Below are positions 21,653 to 31,395 of a stretch of DNA of 64,000 nucleotides, in pieces. The notes beneath the pieces are model-generated. The model saw only the letters and a list, made by a program, of their open reading frames with translations, was not told the DNA's origin and did no database searches. Position 1 is the stretch's first letter, and the number at the start of each line of letters is the position of its first letter. Origin of the DNA: Coix lacryma-jobi var. lacryma-jobi (lineage: Eukaryota > Streptophyta > Magnoliopsida > Poales > Poaceae); contig CM019824.1 in NCBI GenBank assembly GCA_009763385.1, positions 157,908,357 to 157,972,356 of the forward strand, written 5' to 3'. The position numbers were made by a program, and so were the translations under genes.

Positions 21653-22509
21653 GTGTTTGCGTTGATTGGGGGTACCCCTTTTTTGTACCACCGACAAAGG
21701 GCGATCACCAAAGCTTAAACCACACGATTACAACACTCTCGGATACTACACGTAGATAAATGAGGTATGCTCAGAATGATGTCATGTGATGTATGCTAAG
21801 GTGCAGGACAAATCAAAAGTAAAACAGAAGATAACACAAGATAAGAAAAGTCGAGTACAACTTTCCTTCGCGGTAAAGTTGCAAACCAACAAAACCAACT
21901 TTAGCTATTATATAAAAATACTAAACAAGTTTTATTATTTTCCGTAAACATGGTGATGTATCTAACAAGCAACAAAAGATCATTAACATAAAGGAATCCA
22001 TAACCAGGGAGCAAATCTTGCTAGTTTCCCATTGGTTGTCAAACAATTCCAAAAGTCACACAAATCTACAGGGATCAACTATTTTCATTTATTTTATAAA
22101 CCATTTTAATTAGCCTTTTACTTATACACAAATCATACTTGGTCAAACAGGGATGACATTAAACATGAAGGTGTACATCAGTGATATAAACTCACATGTC
22201 AAATTTCATGATTTTTGGAGAAACACAGAAAATTACATAATTCATGAAAGTTACATTTATGAATTAAAGTACAGATTTAATGACTATAGCAAAAGTACTC
22301 AAAACACAAGTTTTATAATTTTTATATTAGCACAGACATGCTATCATCTAACATGTCAAATTTCATAATAAACAGAGCTATAGATTAATTATAGCAAAAA
22401 TAACAAAATTGCTTACTGTTCAAAAAGACAGAAAAAGAAAAACTTAAACTAGCCCAAACGGGGCTTTCGGCCCAGCCCAGCCTGACCCAGCGTGGCGCGA
22501 GCGCACGGC

Positions 22510-22850
22510 GATGGGTGAGGGTTTGCTCGAGACTCGGCTCGAGCGAGCCAGCGCTCGAGGGTCCGCTCGAGGCCTAGCTCCCACGAGACAGCGCCCGAGG
22601 GTCCGCTCGAGGCCTATCTCGACCGAGACGATAAACACCAAACGTCCGTCCGAGGCCTGGCTCTCGGCTCGGGCGAGACGGAAAAAGCTCGTCCGTCCGA
22701 GGCCTAGCTCGGGCGGAACGGTGAACACGTTCGCCCGAGGCTTGGCTCGAGCGAAGCGGAGGAGGCGCCTGCTCGAGGCATAGCTCGAGACGGAGGGCAC
22801 GTGTCCACATGCCCGCTCGGGACCTGGCTCGAGCGAGACGGTGTGCCCTG
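22510..22850. repeat. Degenerate GC-rich array in the Gypsy-type LTR
   Basis: Irregular repeats of CCGAGGCCTRGCTCG and GGGCGAGACGGA. They are recognisably the same motif as the 49-bp array of the solo LTR nested 0.9 kb away, on the same strand. Confidence 0.7.
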
Positions 22851-24278
22851 ATAGCTTTGCAGAAAAGCCCTTCGGCTTACACTAAAACAACCCGCAGTCC
22901 ATGGCGCTATTCACCTGAGCCTGGGACTTTGCAACCAACACCCTGGAACTTTTCATCTTTACAACGAGAAGGTCCTCGACCATGGCCGGTGTGCACGACG
23001 GCGCACCGAGCGGCGGCGAATCTTACGCCGGCCATCTCCGGCCATTAAAGACTCGGCTGACACGAGCATCAACACCGGCAAGACAGCCGCAGTCGATTGA
23101 GCCCTCAACCCTACACTCTACCACTCGGGTTGAGCCTGGCCACGCACGGCGGCGGATCGGATCTCGGCTAGCCCTGCTCCGGCGAACCTAGACCGGTAGC
23201 AAGCAAACGGAGAGGCTAGGAAGGTCTAGCAGCTCACACTGATGCTGTTGGTGTCACTGGTTGAAGCAGAGGTTGCACGGAAAGTAGACATCCACAGAGC
23301 AGTGGCCTTCGGCGGTAAACTCCGGCGAAGACGACTCTGTTCCGGTAAAACCTGAGCACCAGACAAGGGACCATCGAGCCGATGAGTTCTCTAAGATCAA
23401 GACGAAACACAGACACGAGGAAGAGAGAGTGAAGAAGTGCTCGGTTGAGCTGACCACGGTGAGGTCGAGCTTGGCGGCGCTTTCTGCCCGGTGGGAAGAA
23501 AACCGGCGAGTATGAGCTCTCTAGGACAAAAGAGTTTGAAGGGATGGACTCTGGAGATGCGCAAGGAGGTAAGAAACTTATATCTGCGGCCGATTTTGGT
23601 TGAGGATGCTTGTTTCACCGTGACTTCGAGATTGGGTCAGAGAGGAGTCCGTCGGTGCCTTGGTGGCACAACTACGACGGCAAGCTCGGGAAAAGACGCC
23701 ACGGAGAAAGGAGAGCGCCAGCAGCTAGATAACTTCTCCACGGAGATCAACACGCACTCGTTCGAGAAGAAACGGTGCCCATCGCGCTGGCGTTGCCGAC
23801 CCTAGCTCGGTCGGTGACCGCCATGAACAGGGAAGCAAATCTATCCCCCTTTTCCCATTCCTAATCTACCCTTTCTGAAAAACCAAAATTACTTTTGATT
23901 TCATAAGAAAACTTGAAAAAACTATACACATCAAAGTTGTTCCTTATCAAAAATAGAACAACTTTGCTTTTTGAAGCATAGCCAAACTGTGCTTAATTTT
24001 GAAACTACACAAAAGGGGATAAAAAGAGAGATTTAAAAACCAAGGTTTTCTCACTTGCCCTTTTATGAAACACCAAACATCACAAGCAAGCCACAAAACT
24101 ATCAAGCATGGAAATCAACACTCAAAACATATAACACTCGTGTCAAACATACAAAGCATCATATTTATGCCTTAAACATGAAAACATGAAATGCTTTTAT
24201 GCCATGATGCCAGATGATTATGCATACTAAACAACTTAATTAGAATTTTAATTAATGTTTAACACCAGGGGTGTTACA

Positions 24279-24498
24279 GAACTTGTGCCGGTGCTTTTGG
24301 TTCTTGGTTTGCTGCCACTTTGTGGTGCCTCGCTGTGATCCTAGGGATCATCCCCTCTTCCAAGGGTCGTGGGCATCACGGTTTCGATCGAAGCTTTTGG
24401 GAGTTGATTTGTGGGACAAAGGCCAAAGTTTCAAGAGAAATTTTTGAGCTCCCATTCCCCCCCTCTGGCCGCCTTGCTATTGCATTCTCGGTCCTTCA
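24279..24498 (+). repeat. Sirevirus A 5' LTR, last 220 bases
   Basis: This matches the end of the LTR at 54200-54423 almost base for base and ends CTCGGTCCTTCA. The upstream 1.8 kb of the LTR is gone, replaced at 24278 by the Gypsy-type LTR. Confidence 0.9.
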
Positions 24499-24499
24499 A

Positions 24500-24512
24500 T
24501 TGGTATCAGAGC
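24500..24512 (+). other. Sirevirus A primer-binding site
   Basis: TTGGTATCAGAGC follows directly after the LTR and is complementary to the 3' end of initiator methionine tRNA. Confidence 0.9.
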
Positions 24513-25499
24513 AGGTTAAGGATCTTCCACCTTAGCCGGTTTCAGATCCACAGAAGGCGACATGGATCGCGGTGTGGGCAAACCACCGTTTTTCGATGGG
24601 ACGAACTATGCGTATTGGAAGATACGCATGTCGGCCTATCTGCAGAGTTTGGGTGCTTCCATCTGGGATATTTGCAACTCTGCCGATTACGTGGTCTTGG
24701 CTGCTCGTGCCACTCAGCATCAGATCGATGAGCACGATGCCAATAGCCGAGCCCGTAATGCTCTTTTCTCATGTCTGAGCATGAGTGAGTTTGATCGCGT
24801 TTCTCACCTCGCTACGGCTCGGGAGATTTGGGCTATCCTCATGCGTTTCCATGAGGGAACCACTCAAGTCAAAACCCGTCTCTATGAGTCGTTCAAGCGA
24901 GAGTATGAGAACTTTTGACATATGCCTGCGAGAGCATAGAAAGTTTATTCGCTCGCTTTCAGGTGATTGTCAACAGGATGAGGGCTAACAAGGAGCTGTT
25001 GCCTTTCGACGATCATGAGAGAGCTCTCAAGCTACTCCATACTCTTGATCGGTCGGTGTGGGATTCCAAGGTTCAGGCGATCATCGAATCGCCTAACTAT
25101 GAGACCCTCACGTGCGACGAGCTCTTCAGTAAGCTCAAGTCCAGTGAGATCGATGACATGGCGAGGGCTTCTTATGAGAATCCTTCTGGCCCATCGATGG
25201 CTTTGCTTTCTGGCTCTTCTTCTAACACCTCTGGAGGCTTTGCACTTTCCTCTCTTCTTTCTGTCACAGAGGAGCAGCTGGAGTTCATGGGGGATGACGA
25301 GCTAGCTTTGCTCGCCAACCGGTTCTCGCGGTTCCACAACAACCGCATGAACCATCGCCGCGGAGGAGGACGCTCGGGATGTTTCGAGTGTGACGACCCC
25401 AACCACTTCATCGCCAATTGCCCAAAGAAGAACAAGCAGACCTTCGGCAAGGCGGATCATGGGTGTAACATCCCGACCCAAGGCTTAATAGGAATAATA

Positions 25500-25630
25500 G
25501 GATACTCATACCAACAAGTTGCAACTTCTTTTTCGGAAGCCCATCTCCAAAGAACTCTAAAGTTAAGCGTGCTTGGCCTAGAGAAATTTAGGGATGGGTG
25601 ACCGACCGGGAAGTTCTTCCCGGGTGCGTA
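25500..25630 (+). promoter_or_regulatory. 5S rRNA-derived pol III promoter, Cassandra 5' LTR
   Basis: The segment is collinear with 5S rRNA, starting GGATACTCATACC. The A box AGTTAAGCGTGCTTGG (25561-25576), intermediate element around TAGGGATGG and C box GGATGGGTGACC (25592-25603) are well kept. Flanking 5S stems are less conserved. Confidence 0.88.
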
Positions 25631-25984
25631 CGAGTGAGGACAAAGTGCGCAGAAAAGACTGGTGTTGGTCTGTGAGGGAAGTCTATGTCCTAGAAAAGCT
25701 GCCAGATGTAAGTGGGCCCAGCCGCATGGAGGCGGGACGTTACAGAATGGTATCAGAGCCGACTCTCGTGGTTTCACGGGCGCGTGTGTCGCCGTTGCTC
25801 AGGCATGGTGGTCATGGCTGGTGTGGACCCGAAGTGGTCACACAGCATGGCACATGTGCTGGCACTGGACACACGGACGTGGCCAAGAGAGGACGTTCCT
25901 GGCTTGGGATTGATCGACGAGGACGTCGATCTCTTAAGGGGGTGAGGATGTAACATCCCGGCCCAAGGCTTAATAGGAATAATA

Positions 25985-26115
25985 GGATACTCATACCAAC
26001 AAGTTGCAACTTTTTTTTCGGAAGCCCATCTCTAAAGAACTCTAAAGTTAAGCGTGCTTGGCCTAGAGAAATTTAGGGATGGGTGACCGACCGGGAAGTT
26101 CTTCCCGGGTGCGCA
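25985..26115 (+). promoter_or_regulatory. 5S rRNA-derived pol III promoter, Cassandra 3' LTR
   Basis: The second copy lies 485 bases downstream of the first, with the A box at 26046-26061 and the C box at 26077-26088, both identical to those in the 5' LTR. Confidence 0.88.
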
Positions 26116-27952
26116 CGAGTGAGGACAAAGTGCGCAGAAAAGACTGGTGTTGGTCTGTGAGGGAAGTCTATGTCCTAGAAAAGCTGCCAGATGTAAGTGG
26201 GCCCGGCCGCATGGAGGCGGGACGTTACAATGGGCACAAGTACGACTCCGGCAAGCGCAAGGAGAAGTACGTCCCCGCGAAGCACAAGCGGAAGGGCGAC
26301 TTCAACAAGGAGTACATCAAGACCAAGTACTTGGAGAAGGCCCAGGCTGAGCAGCGTGCATTCTTCGCCACGCTCAGCGACGTCGACGACTCGGATGACG
26401 ACTCCGCTTCCTCAAGTGATGACGAGTCCGAGAAGAAGAAGAAGATCGAGGACAAGCTCAATGGCCTCTGCTTCTTCACCGACGACGAGGGCTTCTGCAC
26501 CATGGCCCTCGGCAAGGAGGTCGACGGCGAGCTGGAGGAGATCCCTCGGAACGACGACGACGACACCTCCCAGGTATCTCTGACACCCGATGAGCTTTCT
26601 GCTGAGGTCGAGAAGCTTACTGCCGCCCTTCTTAGCCAAGATAAATTGCTTAGGCGCACTGCTAGAGAGCGGAAGGAGTTCAGGCAGAAGTGGGAGGATA
26701 CGGTGAAGGAGCTTGAATTTGCCAAGTCCACTGTAGTTGTTTCTGAGGAGGCTGAGTGCGAGATGTGCACCATGCACATGATTGACCTTCTCACCTTGAG
26801 AGGAAAGTATGTTGCGTTGGTTGGAAAGGTGGATGAGCTGAAGGCTAGATCCTCGCTGGTGGGTGCGTGCAAGTCCTGTGCGGGCTTGCAATCCGAGTTG
26901 GCAGAGAAGAATGCCAAGATTGTGTCTCTTGAGAAGGCCAGCTCGGATAGCACATGCGTGACTAGGTGCGTTCTTTGTGAGGGTTTGGAGATGGAGATTG
27001 TGAATGTGAAGCATGACAAGATGCAAACCGAGGAGGAAAACACATACCTTCGGACCATCTTGTCATGGGTGTCTAGTGGTGAGCCATAGCTTGGGATGAT
27101 GATCTCCCAATTCAAGCGTGCTGCTGGAGGTCCAGGCGTAGGCTTTGCTCAGGGTGTTGATGTTTCATCTTTCGGGAAGATTGGAGAGTCGAGTGGTCTG
27201 AACCCGTGTGAGAAGCCCAACTCCACCACTACTCCCAAGCTTACCAAGATTCCACCCAGAGAGCCTCTAAAGCCTAACACCAAGGATGGTGTATTTGTAG
27301 AACCTCCGAGAGCTCCACCCAAGAAACAATCATGGGCTCCAAAACCAAACCATCTCGAGAACAAGCTAGACACCATGCCACCCATCCAAGAGGAGCTTAT
27401 GCCACAGAAGGGCAAAGTGATCCACACCCACTACTATGAGTACCAACAACCCCCTTTGAGAGCAGAGGGGTACCATTATGAGCATTGTGAGAGAGATGGA
27501 CACTTGAGTGAGGCTTTCGGCGCAAGAGAGAGGCGCGCCGTGCAAAGGAGATGAACAACACGGACATGTACCATCTTTTCCATGATGTACATGTGCCGAA
27601 TGTTCGGAGGCGTGCTGCTAGGCCTAGAGGTCCAAAACCTCAAGTTCCTAGGCCTAGGCCGCGAGGAGGTCGTGCCCGGCGGGAGCCTGCAGTTGTAGGT
27701 TATGGACCCCATGGCGGTGGCTTTGTAGTTGAGCGTTTCCCTCCACTGCGTTTTGAGTATCGCGATGGACGCTCTTCCCTTAGCGGACCACGTTTTCCTC
27801 TACGTGGTGATCGCTCTTCTTGTAGGCGTGCTAGGAATGGTTTTTCTGCTAACCGTTCTTTTGAGCAGCCGGCCCAACACTGGTATTCTTCCTACTTCAC
27901 TAACCCCAGTGTTGGACCGTATGCTCACCCCATGTCTTTTTTATTGATGTAG

Positions 27953-29418
27953 GTAAAATGATTGGAGAACGTTTGGTTGGTTGATGCCGGGTGTTCGAGG
28001 CACATGACCGAAAACGCCAAGTGGTTCTCCAGTCTTAGTCCAGTCGCCGGAAAGGAGTTTATCACCTTCGATGACAATAGCAAAGGTAAAGTGTTGTCTC
28101 GTGGGTCGGTGCGAGTTAATGAGCACTTTGTGTTGCGTGATGTTGCTCTTGTTTCTAACTTGCATTTTAACCTTCTTTCTATTTCGCAACTCTTTGATGA
28201 CGACTATGAGATTCGTTTTAAGCCAAATCTCAGTCGTATTTTGGATCCTCAGGGCAATCTTGTTTGTGTGATTTCGCCCTTTGGGAAAGTCTTTCATGCA
28301 GATTTCTCAGAGTCGTTTGGAATTTCTCGTTGTCTTTTGGCTGGACCTACCTCCTCTGATCTTTGGAAGTGGCATAGGAGACTAGGACATTTGAGCTTCG
28401 ACTTGCTTGCAAGACTTAGTTCACTTGGACTAATCTGAGGATTGCCCAAGTTATCCATGGAGAAGGATCTTGTTTGCCATTCTTGTAGACATGAGAAGAT
28501 GGTTGCCGCTCCCCACCATCCAGTGACTCAGATCATGACCAAGCGCCCTGGAGAGCTTTTGCACATGGACCTTGTTGGTCCAGCTCGGGTGAGCTCGGTT
28601 GGGGGGAAGTGGTATGTGCTTGTTGTTGTTGACGACTTTTCGAGATATTCGTGGGTTTTCTTTTTAGCTGAGAAAACTGAGACTTTCTCTTTTGCCCGCA
28701 ATCTAATTTTGCGTCTTCAGAATGAGTTCCCTTTGAACTCAATGCGAGCTATTAGGAGTGATAATGGTTCCGAGTTCAAAAACTCGGATTTTGAGAAGTT
28801 TTGTAACTCTTTGGGTTTAGAGCATCAGTTTTCTTCTCCCTACACACCGCCTCAGAATGGTGTTGTAGAAAGGAAGAATCGGACCCTTGTAGAGATGGCC
28901 AGGACGATGCTCGATGAGCATAGGACTCCTAGGCGATATTGGGCCAAAGCTATGAGCACTGCATGCTACATTTCCAATCGCATTTTTCTCCGAGCTTTCT
29001 TGAAAAAGACTTCTTATGAGTTGCGTTTTGGAAGACAGCCCAAGGTGAGTTATTTTAGAGTCTTCGGTTGCCATTGTTTTATACTTAAAAAGGGCAACTT
29101 GGACAAGTTTGAGTCTCGTTCTTCTGACGGTGTATTTTTGGGTTATGGCACTCATACTCGTGCATATCGTGTACTTAACCTTGATACTAACCGAGTCATG
29201 GAGACATCTGATGTCACCTTCGACGAGACCATGGTTTGTCCTTCTTCTCGTTTTGAGCGTGCAGGTGATCATGAGGTTGGCGAGCCTCTTTTTTATGATG
29301 AGGAAGAAGGTGCTGAAGGGATGGATGACCCAGCACCTCCTCCACCTGCTTTGCCGCAAAGAGCGGCTTCTACTACGACTCACGGCCCCGATCCTTCTTC
29401 TTCGACTTGGGGGCCGTG
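27953..29418 (+). pseudogene. Sirevirus A pol: protease and integrase
   Basis: The protease carries WLVDAGCSRHMTE, that is Asp-Ala-Gly where Copia proteases have Asp-Ser/Thr-Gly. The integrase zinc motif WHRRLGHLSFDLL is followed by an in-frame TGA (28436-28438), then CHSCRHEKM. The catalytic core has HMDLVGPARV (D), RSDNGSEF (D) and QNGVVERKNRT (E). After the integrase C-terminal region an acidic/proline linker is interrupted at 29419 by Sirevirus B. Stops also occur at 27950-27952 and 27959-27961, at the gag-pol junction. Confidence 0.85.
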
Positions 29419-31341
29419 TGAAAGTGCATTCGCCCCCATTGTGGATTTTGGCTAATTAATGACAATCAAATTAGGGACTAACGGATTTATAAAAGCATGT
29501 ATGCAGGTGTTAGTCCTAGAAAGATTTGAAATGTTGTAATCTCGTGAACAAAGCACGTTTGGATACATTTGGTCATAAAGATGCCTAGCTCAAGTGATAG
29601 TTTAAAATTTCAATTTTAAACTTGAGTTATAGGTAAGCCGGACTATCAAGAGGGTCACAAATTATGTTGGCTAGATGTGGAGAAAAGTGCTCAAATCGAC
29701 TAACTATAGTTTGCTTGAGAGACACCGCACAAACACGGACACATGGAGGGTTTTCTGTGCGGGCGGTAGTACCGCCCATGGGTGGTCGGTAGTACCGCCC
29801 GTGGCTTCACAGCGCAGTGCTCAAAACAACCTCTCTGTGTTGGCTCGAAAATGGCCTAGCGGTAGTACCGCTATAGGGCCGGTACTACCGCCCCCGGTGG
29901 TACCGACCCTGGCCGGTAGTAAGCTCAGTTTCGCAGACCTCTCTGTTCGCTCACGAAATGACCTGGCGGTAGTACCGCCATAAGGTCGGTACTACCGCCC
30001 TCGGTGGTACCGACCCTGGTCGGTAGAAAGGTGGTTTTGCGAAGCTCTCTGTGTTGGTCAAAAATGACTTGGCGGTAGTACCGCCATAGGGCCGGTACTA
30101 CCGCCCCCGGTGGTACCGACCTAAGCCGGTAGTAACCAAGTTTTGCAGGGCTCTCTGTGCTGACTCGTTTTTGACTTGGCGGTAGTACCGCCATAGGGCC
30201 GGTACTACCGACCCTCGGTGGTACCGACCCTGGTCGGTAGTAACCGAGGGACTGAGTCTTTTCTGCGGAGCTCTCTGTTCGCGGCCGATTTGGCCTGGCG
30301 GTAGTACCGCCATAGGGCCGGTACTACCGCCCCTTGGTGGTACCGCCCCGTGGCCGGTAGCTGACTTTTAGGTCAGATCCAGATCTGTGCGCTTGTCAGT
30401 GGCTGGTCAGTGACTGGTCGGTACTACCGACCAGCCTCGGGACTGGGGAACTTTTTATAGCCCTCTACTTGACTTTTGACCGTTACCCACTCATTCCATT
30501 CATTCATTGCGACCTACTTTCAGACAAAGCTCTCTCTAAGCATTGACTACTCCCCTCTCTCTCTCCCTTTGCTCCTAGATTCATTCCCTTGCAAGATTTG
30601 AGCTAGGGAAGTGAGATTAGAGAGTGAGAAGCTTCGATCTACGACTTGAGCACTTGGTTTCCATCTAGCCGGCTTGATTTGTGTCTTTTACTCTTGAGCT
30701 CTTTGAGCTCTAGCCGGTTAGGTGTTCTTCGTGGTAGCTCGTATTGATTCACTTGTGAGGGCTCCCCGAAGTGTTGGTATTACCCCTGTGATTTCTAGTG
30801 GAGAAACTCTAGTAGCCTTTGTGGTTGCTTGAGTGAGGCTAGGAGGTGAAATAGACTGCGACCTTTGTGGTCACCTCAACAACGAGGACGTAGGCACTCT
30901 TTTGTGGATTGGCCAAACCACGGGATAAATCGCCGTGTCCCGTGTGCTTGTTGTTGTCTCTACTTTGTATATTACGCTTGTTGTTGTGTTCTTCGTGTTC
31001 TTCCTATCCCTATCTCCTTCTTAGGTTGGGAAGGCTCGATCTACATCAAGGGTAGCAACCAAAGCTCGGTGAGAGTAGATTTATCATCCTTCATACTTAG
31101 GGAAGTGGGGCTAGATTCTTGTATTACTGTCATAGCTCACATACATCGGATTTGTAGTTTCTTTTAGGATCCCGGTTGTGTCGTTTGTTTGTGTTGGTAG
31201 TACCGGTGTTTTACACCCGGTAGTACCTACCCAAACAAATCGGCCTCTCCTGTTGTTATCTAACTACATCTGTTAGTTTGTGAAGTTTCAGATTGTGAAA
31301 AATCACCTATTCACCCCCTCTAGACTGATTTGATCCTTTCA
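29419..31341 (+). repeat. Sirevirus B 5' LTR
   Basis: The ends are TGAAAGTGCATTCG and GATCCTTTCA. A TATA-like TTTTTATAG lies at about 30450, downstream of the palindrome array at 29761-30432. It is followed by a CT-rich transcribed region. Confidence 0.93.
29761..30432. repeat. Palindrome array (GGTAGTACC/GGTACTACC), B 5' LTR
   Basis: A series of perfect or near-perfect palindromes such as GGGCGGTAGTACCGCCC (29761-29777) and GGTCGGTACTACCGACC (30416-30432), mixed with half-sites CGGTGGTACCGACC, spread over about 670 bases just upstream of the TATA box. Palindrome clusters in this LTR position are a known trait of maize Sireviruses. Confidence 0.85.
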
Positions 31342-31342
31342 A

Positions 31343-31356
31343 TTGGTATCGGAGCC
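31343..31356 (+). other. Sirevirus B primer-binding site
   Basis: TTGGTATCGGAGCC follows one base after the LTR. It is an iMet-tRNA-type primer site with one transition from the usual form. Confidence 0.88.
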
Positions 31357-31395
31357 TAACCCTTGTGTTAGCGCTTCACCGCGTAAGGGAGAATC

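Larger units (their letters stand above)
20315..21696 (+). mobile_element. Solo LTR (TGTCGGTG...CACCGACA), duplication AAGGG
   Basis: The 1382-bp segment has perfect 8-bp inverted ends TGTCGGTG/CACCGACA and a perfect 5-bp target duplication AAGGG (20310-20314 and 21697-21701). There is no internal domain, so it is a solo LTR. A TATA-like TTTATAG at about 20595 suggests plus-strand orientation. LTRs starting TGTCGGTGTTTCG are common among grass Gypsy elements. It carries two tandem arrays, listed separately. Confidence 0.92.
20302..24278 (-). mobile_element. Gypsy-type LTR without matching flanks (minus strand)
   Basis: The minus strand starts TGTAACACCCCTGGTG at 24278 and ends TCGGACA at 20302. 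It is about 2.6 kb once the nested solo LTR and its duplication are removed. The start is the same type as the LTR at 49159. There is no coding domain or primer site, so it is a solo LTR in form. The flanks disagree: TAGGG and Copia 2 gag on the left, GAACT and Sirevirus A LTR on the right. The left boundary is inferred from TG...CA ends only. Confidence 0.7.
25464..26229 (+). mobile_element. Cassandra TRIM retrotransposon (5S rRNA-bearing LTRs)
   Basis: This complete 766-bp non-autonomous LTR element has two 281-bp LTRs (25464-25744, 25949-26229; TGTAACATCCC...GACGTTACA), a 204-bp internal region without coding capacity, primer site TGGTATCAGAGCC (25748-25760), polypurine tract AAGGGGGTGAGGA (25936-25948) and target duplication ATGGG (25459-25463, 26230-26234). 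Each LTR contains a segment collinear with plant 5S rRNA, including the polymerase III promoter, which is the hallmark of Cassandra. By eye the LTRs differ at five positions, all transitions. Such elements depend on other elements' enzymes to move. Confidence 0.93.
24562..27554 (+). pseudogene. Sirevirus A gag (split by Cassandra, frame-broken)
   Basis: The Gag structural protein starts at the ATG at 24562. The core opens KPPFFDGTNYAYWKIRM. A frameshift occurs near 24910. The CCHC knuckle CFECDDPNHFIANC is at about 25380-25421. Cassandra inserted right after it (25459-26234); the insertion plus duplication is 771 bp, so the frame is the same on both sides. The continuation is basic, then acidic (DDSDDDSASSSDDESE), then a coiled coil with CxxC pairs. 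An in-frame TAG occurs at 27087-27089 and a further frameshift near 27545. A long Gag with a coiled-coil tail beyond the knuckle is typical of Sireviruses. Confidence 0.85.

Noticed and set aside
21110..21759. Open frames of about 200 codons on both strands
   Set aside because: They are produced by the 49-bp tandem repeat, which contains no stop codons in any frame.
25594..26009. Open frames overlapping Cassandra
   Set aside because: Cassandra is non-coding; these read through 5S-derived sequence and the primer site.
29761..30432. CRISPR-like regularly repeated palindromes
   Set aside because: Spacing is irregular, units vary, the context is a plant LTR and there are no cas genes.
29675..31167. 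Open frames in the Sirevirus B LTR and their twins near 40900-42420
   Set aside because: Palindrome and LTR leader sequence; the same frames appear in both LTRs and match no protein.
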